From the NCBI GenBank assembly GCA_963834685.1, contig CAWICW010000003.1, forward strand, positions 81,579 to 145,578: a stretch of 64,000 nucleotides of DNA, in the 5' to 3' direction. Below are positions 8,166 to 16,249 of the stretch, in pieces; the stretch's first letter is position 1, and every line of letters starts with the position of its first letter. Position numbers and translations under genes: made by a program. The DNA is from Palsa-504 sp963834685. Its GTDB lineage: Bacteria > Actinomycetota > Actinomycetes > Streptosporangiales > Streptosporangiaceae. The notes beneath the pieces were generated by a model, which was not told the DNA's origin, searched no databases, and saw nothing but the letters and a program-made list of their open reading frames with translations.

Positions 8166-8724
8166 AATCCCCAATCCCCATCGGCGCCCACAGCCTCCTG
8201 AGCGTTAAGTCGTGCTCCGTTACCCTCGTGATCCTCATGGGCGGAACGGTCAAAGCCAGGCGCAGCAACCTGGCTTCTGCCGAGTCATCGTCTTGCAGCC
8301 TTTCCAAGCCGTCCACCAACTCGGGGTCGGCGAACACGCGCGCACCGGTGATCGCGGCCAGATTCAGCGCATCGCTGGGACGCGCATCAACACACCGCGC
8401 GCCAAGCGGACCCTCGACCTCGACCGTCGCGGCGTATATGCCCTCTACCAGGCGATCGACCCGCACCTGGCGCACGCGTCCGCCGAGGCCCCGCACCAGC
8501 GCCGCGGCGAAGTCGTACGTCATCGGACGGCCAAACTCCAGACCCTGCAGGCGGGTAGCCAGGCTGAACGCCTCCCCTTCCCCGATCGTGATGACCAGGT
8601 GCCGGTCCCCGGATACCTCATCCAGCACCACGCAGTGCAACGACTCCTCCGCCAACAGCGGTCCGAACCCGACAACCTTGGCGATTCGCATCTCGATGAA
8701 GCCGACATCAGTAGTCGCAGGCAT
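8143..8724 (-). CDS. Bifunctional nuclease family protein (DUF151), copy 1
   Basis: The 193-residue protein belongs to the DUF151/bifunctional nuclease (BFN) family. It has the conserved block VDARPSDALNLA, an N-terminal VGFIEMRIAKVVGF strand pair and GRPMTYDFAAALV. Plant and mycobacterial relatives degrade DNA and RNA or modulate stress responses. The ATG (8724) is preceded on the minus strand by GAGAGGGGAAG. It lies inside the tRNA-Ser direct repeats and downstream of a second BFN gene. It is clearly related to copy 3 at 27657, whose N-terminus is nearly superimposable. Confidence 0.8.
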   Translation of the reverse strand: MPATTDVGFIEMRIAKVVGFGPLLAEESLHCVVLDEVSGDRHLVITIGEGEAFSLATRLQGLEFGRPMTYDFAAALVRGLGGRVRQVRVDRLVEGIYAATVEVEGPLGARCVDARPSDALNLAAITGARVFADPELVDGLERLQDDDSAEARLLRLALTVPPMRITRVTEHDLTLRRLWAPMGIGDSRTLPPR

Positions 8725-9427
8725 CGCGGCTTCCCCTCTCTCGCTGCTCCACCATGTTATGGCTGACAGCAACAGCAGCGCCGACGGCAAGCAGCGGCGA
8801 CCGGCGACAGCGCCGCACGTTCGCACGACCCGAGCTGCTGATGCCGTTGGGTGGTAACACCCTCCGGGGTTCAAATCCCCGATCCTCCGGTTCGTGCTCG
8901 CGGGCCAGGCGGGCGAGGAAATCAGCCCGGCGCTGGCGCTCTTCGGCGGCCAGATCCAGCATTCGCGCCGGGTACTGCTCCCATTCGAGATGGGCGTCGA
9001 CCTCCGGATCGCCGAGGACAGCGGCATCGACGCGGACGGGCGCACCGCACACCACGGCAAGATTGAGCGCGTCACTCGGCCGGGCGTCGACCTCGACCAC
9101 CCCGCCCGGGCCCTCCAGCACCACCACCGCGTAGAAGATGCCTTCTGCCAGCCGGGTGACCCGCACCTCGGTCAGCCGTGACCCGGCGGCGATGAGCAGA
9201 TTCGCGGCCAGCTGGTAGACCATGGGCCGGGGCATCTCGGTCGCGTCGAGACTGCACGCCAGGGCAACCGCCTCGGCCGACCCCGTGTACATCGGCAGCC
9301 GGCGGGTGCCGTTTCGTTCCCCGAGCACGACGATGTGCGGCCGGCGAAGAGGGTCATCTGGCCCGTCGGCCCGGCAGACATCGATCACCTCTGCGTCCAC
9401 CCACGCGGATTCTGGTGCAGCCGGCAT
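8708..9427 (-). CDS. Bifunctional nuclease family protein (DUF151), copy 2, C-terminus altered
   Basis: The 239-residue frame has a complete BFN domain in its first ~150 residues (AWVDAEVIDV, MPRPMVYQLAANLL, VDARPSDALNLAVV). From about residue 178 it reads through the antisense of the tRNA-Ser fragment, giving a non-homologous tail. The ATG at 9427 has an excellent site, AAGGAGG, eight bases upstream. In other actinomycetes a BFN domain of this AWVDAEV type follows a sigma-like N-terminus, and here a sigma fragment overlaps its 5' end. The true evolutionary end was probably lost at the integration boundary. Confidence 0.72.
   Translation of the reverse strand: MPAAPESAWVDAEVIDVCRADGPDDPLRRPHIVVLGERNGTRRLPMYTGSAEAVALACSLDATEMPRPMVYQLAANLLIAAGSRLTEVRVTRLAEGIFYAVVVLEGPGGVVEVDARPSDALNLAVVCGAPVRVDAAVLGDPEVDAHLEWEQYPARMLDLAAEERQRRADFLARLAREHEPEDRGFEPRRVLPPNGISSSGRANVRRCRRSPLLAVGAAVAVSHNMVEQRERGSRDACDY
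8831..8889 (+). repeat. Right att-like copy: 3' half of tRNA-Ser(GCT)
   Basis: The last 30 bases are identical to 6246-6275. The 29 bases before them still align with the tRNA from the GCT anticodon onwards, but with a different variable arm. So this is the 3' half of a related, probably foreign, tRNA-Ser(GCT), as carried at one end of integrated elements. It falls inside the 3' end of the minus-strand BFN copy 2 and has supplied its last ~50 codons with unrelated sequence. Confidence 0.7.
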
Positions 9428-9756
9428 GGCCGGTACCTCCTTGTCGTGTTCGATGCATGACGCAAGCTGCGGGGCCAGCGCGCCGCGAGCCTGGTGCAGC
9501 CGGGCCTGTTCAGCGCGATCCCCGCGTACCGGGCGCCGAAGTGGCCGGGGGAGCGGAGCCGTCCCAGGCTGACCAGGGCCGCGACCGTGGCCTCCTGGGC
9601 GACGTCGGCGACCGGATCATCCGTACCGAGCGGCCGCCGGGCCAGGGCCACGACCATGCCCCGATGCCGGTCAGCCAGGCAGGCGAAGGCCTCCATGTTG
9701 CCCGCGCGGGCAGCCGCGACCAGCTCGGCGTCGCTCAGGGAAGCTACCTCGGCCAC
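9385..9756 (-). pseudogene. Truncated sigma-70 region 2 fragment
   Basis: About 75 N-terminal residues match ECF/sigma-70 region 2 (SDAELVAAARAGN, FACLADRHRGMVVAL, VADVAQEATVAAL, RLRSPGHFGARYAGIAL). After ALN the frame becomes Arg/Pro-rich with no region 4, and it ends inside the BFN gene in another frame. A 1- or 2-base shift could once have joined it to the BFN frame, as in known sigma-BFN proteins. It is probably non-functional as a sigma factor. Confidence 0.55.
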
Positions 9757-9913
9757 GCTCTATAGTGCCAGTACCGGCCTCCAGGGTTAGCGTGATGGAC
9801 CGGGCGGCGCGATGTCGCGTCTGAGCCTGCTGGTGACCTGTGTGGCGATATTGCTCTCCGCTAACGCATTTCCCTAGACTAAGCGTGGCTCAGCGGCCGG
9901 ACGAGGAGGACGC

Positions 9914-10960
9914 ATGCCAGTCGACTGGGTGGTCATCGGCCTGGATAACGGCGGAACGACGAACAACGGGACGATTCTCGACTCCGAAGGCCGGTTCCAC
10001 CTCGACCAGATGGCAGAAGTTCCCAGCAATGTCAGGGAGGGCCCGGACAAGGCCATCCAGGCCCTGGTCGACGCGGTGGAGCAGGTGCTCGGGCTTACCG
10101 GCGTGCCGCTCACGGCGGTACGCGCGATAGGCCTGGACACGCCCGGCCCCGCCAGCGCGGGCGGCGTCATCTCCTCGAAGGGCGCGACGAACTTCGGCGA
10201 CGCCGGCTGGGGCGGGTTTGATATCCGGGGCGCGCTGGCCGAGCGCGTCGGGCTGCCGGTCATCTACAACAACGACGGGAACGCGGCCGCGCTATACGCG
10301 CACTACGTGCGGTTCGGCGTGCAGTCGGCGCGGCACAGCTCGGTGTCCGCGATCGTGGGCACGGGGCTCGGCGGCGGCCTGGTCGAAGCCGGCCGGGTGA
10401 TCAAGGGCGCGGCCGGAATGGCCGGGGAGCTCGGCCATGTCCCGATCCCGCTGGACGGCCTGCTGGATCCCGGCCAGCCGACACCCGCCTGCAACTGCGG
10501 CCAGTCGGGCGACGCGGAGAGCGTGGCCTCGCTCACCGGGATCCAGAAGAACCTGCTGCCCTACTGGCTTACCAAGTACCCAGGCCATCCGGTCGCCAGC
10601 TTGCCCCCGGGCGAGGCGGCCAAGCAGATCCGGCACTACGGCGAGCAGGGCGACGCCCTGGCGCTGGCCATCTTCCGCCAGCAGGCCATGGCCCTGGGCC
10701 GGCTGTTCACCATCGCCGCGAACTTCTTCGATCCCGGCGCCTACTTCCTGGGCGGCGGCGTGGTGGAGGCCGCGCCGCGCTTCCGCGACTGGTTCCTGGC
10801 CGAGGTCCGGGCCAGCACCGTGCTGCGCGAGGAGCAGGCCCGGGCCGCGGAAATCGCCCTGGTGCCCGACCTCGACATGGCCGGCGCCCGCGGGTCCGCC
10901 ATCGCCGCCCGCGACTGGCTCGTCGGCGTGGACACCGGGATCCAGCCCGCTGAGCTGTAA
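9914..10960 (+). CDS. ROK family protein (sugar kinase / glucokinase-like)
   Basis: The 348-residue protein starts with the phosphate-binding strand VVIGLDNGGTTNNG (residues 6-19). It continues with the catalytic-Asp motif YNNDGNAAALY, the second phosphate motif VGTGLGGG, the hallmark GELGH and a zinc-type segment CNCGQSGD. These support an ATP-dependent hexose or amino-sugar kinase; no DNA-binding domain is fused. The substrate cannot be read from the sequence. The ATG at 9914 has GAGGAGG just upstream. It is convergent with, and heavily overlapped by, the antisense XRE-cupin frame. Confidence 0.83.
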   Translation: MPVDWVVIGLDNGGTTNNGTILDSEGRFHLDQMAEVPSNVREGPDKAIQALVDAVEQVLGLTGVPLTAVRAIGLDTPGPASAGGVISSKGATNFGDAGWGGFDIRGALAERVGLPVIYNNDGNAAALYAHYVRFGVQSARHSSVSAIVGTGLGGGLVEAGRVIKGAAGMAGELGHVPIPLDGLLDPGQPTPACNCGQSGDAESVASLTGIQKNLLPYWLTKYPGHPVASLPPGEAAKQIRHYGEQGDALALAIFRQQAMALGRLFTIAANFFDPGAYFLGGGVVEAAPRFRDWFLAEVRASTVLREEQARAAEIALVPDLDMAGARGSAIAARDWLVGVDTGIQPAEL

Positions 10961-11533
10961 TCCCTGGGTCGGCGGGATGACGACGATCATGGTGAACCGG
11001 GTCGGCTCCTGGCCCTCGTTGCTGTAGCGGTGCGGGCGGCTGGCCGGGAACCGGGCGCACTGGCCCGGATCGACGACATGCCGCTCCCCGGCGACGGTCA
11101 GGGTCAGGCGGCCCGCCTCGACCCATACCATCTCGCGGGTGGCCGGCGCGTGCGCGTCGCCGCCGAACTCCTCGCCGGGCATCACCTCCCAGCGCCACAG
11201 CTCGACCGCCCACGGCGGGTCCGTGGCGCCGAGGATCGTGCCGGTGCCGCCGGACGGGCCGCGCCACAGGACGCGCGAGGCGTCCGGGCTGCTGACCCTG
11301 ACGGCAGGCTCACCGCCCACATCGACGAGCAGCGTGACAGGAACGCCGAACGCGTCACCGATCCGGGCCAGCGTGGCCAGGTTGGGGTTGGAGCGGCCCT
11401 GTTCGAGCGCTACGAGCACGCCCTTGCTGACCCCGGAGCGCGCGGCGAGCTGGTCCAGTGACCAGCCGCGATCGGCACGCAGCGCCTGCAGGGTGCGCGC
11501 TACGGCGGTCGTGATGCCAGGTACTTCCGCCAT
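10292..11533 (-). CDS. XRE-family transcriptional regulator with cupin domain, C-terminal run-on
   Basis: Residues 1-65 form a helix-turn-helix (LRADRGWSLDQLAARSGVSK, then LEQGRSNPNLATLARIG). Residues ~100-187 form a cupin (VMPGEEFGGDAHAPATRE, RFPASRPHRYSNEG). Such proteins are usually ~190 residues long, and here that point coincides with the end of the convergent ROK gene. No stop codon occurs there, so the frame runs on for ~220 codons antisense to ROK. The tail is probably not functional, or a stop was lost. It is divergent from an EamA transporter, a typical local regulator/transporter pair. Confidence 0.7.
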   Translation of the reverse strand: MAEVPGITTAVARTLQALRADRGWSLDQLAARSGVSKGVLVALEQGRSNPNLATLARIGDAFGVPVTLLVDVGGEPAVRVSSPDASRVLWRGPSGGTGTILGATDPPWAVELWRWEVMPGEEFGGDAHAPATREMVWVEAGRLTLTVAGERHVVDPGQCARFPASRPHRYSNEGQEPTRFTMIVVIPPTQGLQLSGLDPGVHADEPVAGGDGGPAGAGHVEVGHQGDFRGPGLLLAQHGAGPDLGQEPVAEARRGLHHAAAQEVGAGIEEVRGDGEQPAQGHGLLAEDGQRQGVALLAVVPDLLGRLARGQAGDRMAWVLGKPVGQQVLLDPGERGHALRVARLAAVAGGCRLAGIQQAVQRDRDMAELPGHSGRALDHPAGFDQAAAEPRAHDRGHRAVPRRLHAEPHVVRV

Positions 11534-11628
11534 AATTCCCTTCCCGTACGGTCCGCGCGGTCGGTACGATGAACTATACGTATCAATACTCCGACCGCGG
11601 GTCGGACCTGCCGGAGGAACCAGCTGTA
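11534..11628. promoter_or_regulatory. Divergent promoter region with ATACGTAT palindrome
   Basis: The 95-bp gap between the XRE-cupin regulator (leftward) and the EamA transporter (rightward) is locally A+T-rich. It holds the 8-bp palindrome ATACGTAT (11576-11583) within an ACTATACGTATCAATA context. By position this is the best candidate operator for the XRE protein acting on both genes. Confidence 0.45.
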
Positions 11629-12540
11629 GTGACGATCCTGGCACTGGCCGCTGCCGTGCTCTACGGGACAGCCGATTTTCTCGGCGGGGTAGCGTCCCGG
11701 CGGGCCAGCGTGTTCGCGGTGCTGGCGCTGACCGTCCCGGCGGGCGCGGTCGTCATGCTGCTGGTCGCGCTGCTGGGCCAGGTACCGACCCTCGGCGGGC
11801 TCCTGGGGCACGGCGGGCTCGGTTCGCCGGCCTCGGTAGGGAACTGGAGCGCCGTCGGGTGGGCGGCGGCCTCCGGGGTCTGCGGTGCGGCCGGGCTGGT
11901 CGCGTTCTACGCGGGCTTCGCCACCGCCCCGATCAGCGTCGTGGCGCCGGTCGCGGCCCTGTTCTCGGCGGTCCTGCCGGTGGGCGTCGCGATCGCCGGC
12001 GGCGAACGGCCGGCCGCGACCGTGATCGCGGGTGGTCTGATCTGCCTGGTGGCGATCGTCCTGGTCAGCGCGCAGCCTGCCGACCACGGGGACGCACGGG
12101 GCGGCGGGATCCGGCCGGTGACCTCGGGACGGCTGCGGGCGCTCGGCTACGGCGCCGCGGCCGGCGCCGGGTTCGGCCTGTTCTTCATCTTCCTCAAGAA
12201 CGCGGGCCAGTCCGGGGTGCTCTGGCCGGTAGCGATCTCCCGGTCGGCCGGGACCGTGGTCGCGTTCGGCATCGCGCTGGCCACCCGGACCCGGCCGCGG
12301 TGGAGGCGGGGCGGAATAACCGGCATCGCGCTGATCTCCGGAGCGATCGATGCCGCGGCCAACGTCTGCTACGTGCTGGCCACCCGGGCCGGCCTGTTCG
12401 GGCTGGCCGTCGTGATCACGTCGCTGTACCCGGGGATGACGGTCCTGCTGGCCCGGGTCCTGCTCGGAGAGCGGACGCGCTGGCTGCAGCGGGCGGGCTT
12501 GCTGCTCGCCGCGGCCGGAGTGGTGCTCGTGACCGTATAG
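11629..12540 (+). CDS. EamA/DMT-family transporter
   Basis: The 303-residue protein has ten hydrophobic helices in two EamA repeats. The first begins LALAAAVLYGTADFLGG, and the second ends with the typical SLYPGMTVLLARVLLGER and a final hydrophobic helix. Members export amino acids, nucleosides or other metabolites; the substrate is unknown. The GTG at 11629 is preferred because GGAGGAA lies ~11 bases upstream; the longer frame from 11569 starts in the operator region. It is divergent from the XRE-cupin regulator, which probably controls it. Confidence 0.82.
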   Translation: MTILALAAAVLYGTADFLGGVASRRASVFAVLALTVPAGAVVMLLVALLGQVPTLGGLLGHGGLGSPASVGNWSAVGWAAASGVCGAAGLVAFYAGFATAPISVVAPVAALFSAVLPVGVAIAGGERPAATVIAGGLICLVAIVLVSAQPADHGDARGGGIRPVTSGRLRALGYGAAAGAGFGLFFIFLKNAGQSGVLWPVAISRSAGTVVAFGIALATRTRPRWRRGGITGIALISGAIDAAANVCYVLATRAGLFGLAVVITSLYPGMTVLLARVLLGERTRWLQRAGLLLAAAGVVLVTV

Positions 12541-12545
12541 CCGGG

Positions 12546-13151
12546 CTAGTCGTCCCTCTTGTCCCGGCGGTTGTTCTGGTTGAGCCAGCGGGTCAGGACC
12601 TGCGCGAGCTCGGTGGCGACGTCGCTCGCGTCCGTCGGTTCCTCATCTTTGAAGATCAGGCCGCAGACCTCTAGGTAAAGCTGCTCGGGATAAGGGATGA
12701 ACTTGACGTTCCGCAGCGCCTGGTCCTGCCCGGCTGACTCCACGATGAACTCGCCGTAGCCGAGTATCCGGCCGATGGTGGTCCGCCGGAAACTCATGTC
12801 CGTCACCTTGGCGAGCGGCAGCATGCCCACGTTGCGGACGATGACGCCTTTAGCGAGGATCAGCCGCTGGGACGTGACCACGAAGTAGTTGACGGCCCAG
12901 TCCCAGATCTTCAGCCCGAGCCACCCCAACAGGACGACCCACGCGAGCCAGATCACCAAGATGGCCGTGTCGTTTCCGTGGGCGACGTAGTTGCTCAGAA
13001 GGCCCGCGATGGCGAGCCCGAGCAGAACGAGGGCGATCGGTGGGATGAGCACGGCCGGATGCTCGTGGACGCTGATGACCTGGCGCTCATGAGGCAGGAG
13101 GTACCTGTTGACCGAGGCCGGGACCGTGTCGGTATTCGGGGCCAGCCTCAT
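12546..13151 (-). CDS. PH-domain (bPH2) membrane protein
   Basis: The 201-residue protein has a short N-terminal segment (YLLPHERQVISVHEHPAVLI) and two membrane helices (about 35-53 and 63-80). A bacterial PH domain follows (YFVVTSQRLILAKGVIVRNVGMLPL split over two strands, then IGRILGYGEFIVES). The C-terminal helix is charged. Members are envelope proteins of unknown function. It lies 13 bp downstream of a 51-residue membrane protein on the same strand and is probably co-transcribed with it. It is convergent with the EamA transporter gene, 5 bp away. Confidence 0.78.
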   Translation of the reverse strand: MRLAPNTDTVPASVNRYLLPHERQVISVHEHPAVLIPPIALVLLGLAIAGLLSNYVAHGNDTAILVIWLAWVVLLGWLGLKIWDWAVNYFVVTSQRLILAKGVIVRNVGMLPLAKVTDMSFRRTTIGRILGYGEFIVESAGQDQALRNVKFIPYPEQLYLEVCGLIFKDEEPTDASDVATELAQVLTRWLNQNNRRDKRDD

Positions 13152-13164
13152 CGCGCACCGCGCC

Positions 13165-13320
13165 CTAAAGCGAAGAGAAGAAGGTGGAAAGTCCGTGGGC
13201 CACAGAGGTCAGGAAGGTCCCGATGTTGTGTACCACGTGAGCGGCTCCGGCGGGATCTTCAATGATCCACCAGAGGATAAAAGCAACAGCCAGCCACCCG
13301 AGGACTGTCTTAAGACTCAC
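13165..13320 (-). CDS. Small membrane protein (51 aa)
   Basis: The GTG at 13320 follows GGGAGGCGAC on the minus strand. The longer frame from 13398 lacks such a site. The product has one hydrophobic helix (VLGWLAVAFILWWII, residues 5-19) followed by an amphipathic C-terminus (HNIGTFLTSVAHGLSTFF). Short proteins of this shape precede PH-domain genes in related genomes as far as I recall. The role is unknown. Confidence 0.6.
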   Translation of the reverse strand: MSLKTVLGWLAVAFILWWIIEDPAGAAHVVHNIGTFLTSVAHGLSTFFSSL

Positions 13321-13612
13321 GTCGCCTCCCAAAGGCGCCCGGACTCGTCCTAATCTCGTCAGGGAACCAATGTTAGCTTGAACCGAAATTCGGGCCATCG
13401 TTAACGGGGTGAAGCTGCCGTGTCGGCATCACTATGCCCCGTTCCCGGCCCCAGTATGCCGGATCGGGGCCAGGAGTGCGCGGCGGCCCGGGCCGGCCAC
13501 GCCGGCGCAGCTCAGGCAAACCTCCCCGGCCGGCCTGATCGGCGATTCTGCCGCCGCGGCGGGTGGCGATCTGACAGCATTCCTCCGTGCAGAGCATGCT
13601 GGTGCAGTGACG

Positions 13613-14104
13613 ATGTCTGACGTGGCTGAGACGGACTTCGCTGTCATCGTCTACCGGGAAGAAGACCAGTGGGAAGCCGACGCGCTGCCCGCTGCGCTGA
13701 CCGCCGATCTGGACGGCCTGGTGCACGCGCTGCGCCAGCAGCCGAGCATCGGCGGCACCATCGGCTTTGCCGGCGTCGGCGATGACTTCTGGCTGGTGAT
13801 CAGGATCATCGGCGAGCACGTGTCGCTATTCCTGTCCGACCTCACCGCGGCGGTGGACTATCCGCTGGCCCGCCAGGTGCTCGAGGCCCTGGACATCCCG
13901 GTGCCTTCGGATGATGAGCTCGATCAGGTGCTCCCGGCGGGCGACCTGTCCATCTTCGCGGATCTCGGGCTGGAGGAGATGGAGCTCGGCGCTGTCGCGG
14001 CGGACCTCGATCTCTACCCCGAGGACGCGGTGGCCGGCATCGCCGAGCGGCTGCGGTTCGGGGAAGCGGTGGAGCAGGCCCTGGATCGTGCGCTCGGCCC
14101 GTGA
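13613..14104 (+). CDS. tRNA adenosine deaminase-associated protein
   Basis: The acidic 163-residue protein (TVIYREEDQW-like N-terminus, here FAVIVYREEDQWEADALP) matches the actinobacterial family always found directly upstream of tadA. Its last codons overlap the tadA GTG by 4 bp, which indicates translational coupling. It has no catalytic motif and is thought, from context only, to assist or regulate the deaminase. The ATG at 13613 is chosen; a GTG two codons upstream (13607) is equally possible because neither has a clear ribosome-binding site. Confidence 0.8.
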   Translation: MSDVAETDFAVIVYREEDQWEADALPAALTADLDGLVHALRQQPSIGGTIGFAGVGDDFWLVIRIIGEHVSLFLSDLTAAVDYPLARQVLEALDIPVPSDDELDQVLPAGDLSIFADLGLEEMELGAVAADLDLYPEDAVAGIAERLRFGEAVEQALDRALGP

Positions 14105-14595
14105 CCGGTTATATCGCGGGCTTCGAGCCCGCGATGCGGCTCGCGCTGGCCGAGGCGGTCCAGGCCGGGCAGGAGCTGGCCGGGACCGGCCAGGACGACG
14201 TGCCGGTGGGGGCCGTGATCCTCGATGAGGCGGGCACGGTTCTCGCGCGGGCGCGCAACCGCCGGGAGGCGGACCGCGACCCCACCGCGCACGCCGAGAT
14301 GCTCGCCATCCGGCAGGCCGCCCGGGCCCTGGGCCGCTGGCGCCTGACCGGCCTGACCCTGGTCGTGACCCTGGAGCCGTGCACCATGTGCGCGGGCGCG
14401 GTGACCCTGGCCCGGCTCGGTCGGCTGGTCTACGGGGCCGAGGATCCGAAGGCCGGCGCGGTGGGCTCGCTCTGGGACGTGGTCAGGGACCGGCGCCTGA
14501 ACCACCGGCCGGAAGTCATCGGCGGGGTTCTGGCCGAGCAGTGCGGTGCCGTGCTGCGCGAGTTCTTCGCCGCCCGCAGGTCGCACGACGGGTAG
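14101..14595 (+). CDS. tadA: tRNA-specific adenosine-34 deaminase
   Basis: The 164-residue zinc deaminase converts A34 to inosine in tRNA-Arg(ACG), allowing CGN decoding. The zinc/catalytic motif HAE is at residues 64-66 (H64 ligand, E66 proton shuttle), and PCTMC provides C94 and C97. The length is usual for bacterial TadA. It starts at a GTG overlapping the stop of its associated protein (GTGA) and is followed by tRNA-Ser(CGA). Confidence 0.93.
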   Translation: MTGYIAGFEPAMRLALAEAVQAGQELAGTGQDDVPVGAVILDEAGTVLARARNRREADRDPTAHAEMLAIRQAARALGRWRLTGLTLVVTLEPCTMCAGAVTLARLGRLVYGAEDPKAGAVGSLWDVVRDRRLNHRPEVIGGVLAEQCGAVLREFFAARRSHDG

Positions 14596-14636
14596 CATCT
14601 CCCCGCCCGGCCCCCGGTTCGGGTAAGCTCACCCAC

Positions 14637-14723
14637 GGTGGAGTCGCCTAGTGGCCGAGGGCGCACGCCTCGAAAGCGTGTGAGGGGGCAACCCCTCCGT
14701 GGGTTCAAATCCCACCTCCACCG
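14637..14723 (+). tRNA. tRNA-Ser(CGA)
   Basis: Acceptor GGTGGAG pairs with CTCCACC (14716-14722), then discriminator G; CCA is not encoded. The anticodon stem CACGC/GCGTG encloses CTCGAAA, giving CGA. A long variable arm (GAGGGGGCAACCCCTC) and the T-arm TGGG-TTCAAAT-CCCA are present. Confidence 0.95.
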
Positions 14724-14879
14724 CTGAACGGGGCCGAGCGCACGTTCGGCGTGCTCACCGGGGAACTCAATGTCACGTCTCGGACGTTCGGACAAGTGAT
14801 CACGCGGCAGTGCGGGGGTATGCCTTGCCCTGAGTTAGGCGAACCGCCCCACTGGCCAGAGTCCGGCGAGGAGATCTGA

Positions 14880-16145
14880 GTGTTCGGTCCACAGGGAGCC
14901 GGGTTCTTCCTGCTTCTGATGGTGGTCTTCGCAGCATTGATCGTCTGGGTGGCCCTGGCCAAGCAGGTCGTGTTCAAGGTGCTGGCAGCGTGCCTGGCGT
15001 TCGTTCCGGCCATGGCCTTCGGAGTTGCCTCGGTCAACAAGTTTTACGACTACTACCAGACCTGGGGCGGAATGATCAGTGATCTCACCGGCCAGGGCGC
15101 GAGCAGCATTCCCAAGTACGCGGTGGCCGGCGCCGGATCCAACAGGCAGTTCGACAAAGACATCGGCCGGGTCACCAGCACCGCCGAAGACGCCCAGGTC
15201 GGCTACCTGTTCCAGACCACGATCGTGGGCCAGCGCAGCCATCTGGCCCGCGACGTGTACGTTTACCTCCCGCCGCAGTACTTCCAGAAGGCCTACGCGC
15301 ACTACAGGTTCCCGGCCATCGAACTGCTGCACGGCTCGCCGGGTAATCCCGAGGCCTGGCTGACCGTACTGGACGTGATCCCGACCTTCCTAAACCTGCT
15401 CGAGACCCATCCGTCGGACGCCGCGGTCCTGGTCATGCCCGACACCGACGGCGGCCAGCAGTACGGGCTGCAGTGCCTCAACAACCCCGGCGGCATCCAG
15501 GACATGACCTTCGTCGCGGAGGATGTGCCGGACTACATCGCGCGGCTCGTGCGCGTCCAGGCGCCCGGCCCGGCCTGGGGCGTGGCCGGCTATTCGGAGG
15601 GCGGATACTGTGCGGCCAACATCGCGCTGCAGGAGCCGGACCGCTTCGGGGCCGCGGGCGTCATGTCCGGGTACTTCGTCCCCATCGATAGCCAGGTACC
15701 TCAGGGCAACAAGCCCGGCGGGAAGCCGTACCAGGTCAACGTGTTCGCCGGGCATCCGGCGCTCCAGTTCGTCAACTCGCCCAAGGCGTACATCACCAAG
15801 GTGCCGGTCAGCGTCCGGCTGCCCGCCTTCTGGCTCGCGGCGGGAGCGGAGGACAAGCAAGACGTCAGCGCGGCGGCGAACTTCCGGCAGCTGCTGCAGA
15901 CCCGGCTGCTGGTGCAGAGCCGGCCGCCGGACGTACCGTTCTTGATCGTTCCGGATGGCGGTCACCAGGGCAGCGTGTGGCGGGCGGCCCTCGGACCGAT
16001 GCTCGCCTGGATGACCCCGCAGCTGGCCGTGCAGGCCGCGAAGGCGGATGCCGCGGCCGCGGCGGCCGCCAGGGCCGCCGCTCAGCGCAAGGCCTACCCG
16101 ACCAAGCCGCCCACTGCGCCGCCGTCGCCCCGGGCGAAAAAATAG
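14880..16145 (+). CDS. Membrane-anchored esterase-D / antigen-85-like alpha/beta hydrolase
   Basis: The 421-residue protein has two N-terminal hydrophobic helices (about 8-27 and 32-50) and then an extracytoplasmic alpha/beta hydrolase. The nucleophile elbow GYSEGG places Ser239. Candidates for the acid are D325/D328 in AGAEDKQD, and the histidine is H362 in DGGHQGSVW. This is the esterase-D/mycolyltransferase-like fold; it could be an esterase acting on cell-envelope or extracellular acyl esters. The C-terminus is Ala/Pro/Lys-rich (about 385-421), perhaps wall-associated. The GTG at 14880 follows GAGGAG. Confidence 0.75.
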   Translation: MFGPQGAGFFLLLMVVFAALIVWVALAKQVVFKVLAACLAFVPAMAFGVASVNKFYDYYQTWGGMISDLTGQGASSIPKYAVAGAGSNRQFDKDIGRVTSTAEDAQVGYLFQTTIVGQRSHLARDVYVYLPPQYFQKAYAHYRFPAIELLHGSPGNPEAWLTVLDVIPTFLNLLETHPSDAAVLVMPDTDGGQQYGLQCLNNPGGIQDMTFVAEDVPDYIARLVRVQAPGPAWGVAGYSEGGYCAANIALQEPDRFGAAGVMSGYFVPIDSQVPQGNKPGGKPYQVNVFAGHPALQFVNSPKAYITKVPVSVRLPAFWLAAGAEDKQDVSAAANFRQLLQTRLLVQSRPPDVPFLIVPDGGHQGSVWRAALGPMLAWMTPQLAVQAAKADAAAAAAARAAAQRKAYPTKPPTAPPSPRAKK

Positions 16146-16155
16146 CCTGTCACAA

Positions 16156-16186
16156 GCGCCGGCCGGGAAATAGCGCCGGCCGGCGG
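16156..16186 (+). terminator. Hairpin after the esterase gene
   Basis: GCCGGCCGG (16158-16166) pairs with CCGGCCGGC (16176-16184) across a nine-base loop, eleven bases after the esterase stop codon. It is a likely intrinsic terminator without a T tract. Confidence 0.5.
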
Positions 16187-16249
16187 GCGGTCCTGTTGCT
16201 GCCGTTTGCTGCCGCCGCATGCAGCTGGCCGATAAGTGGCCCCAGATGT

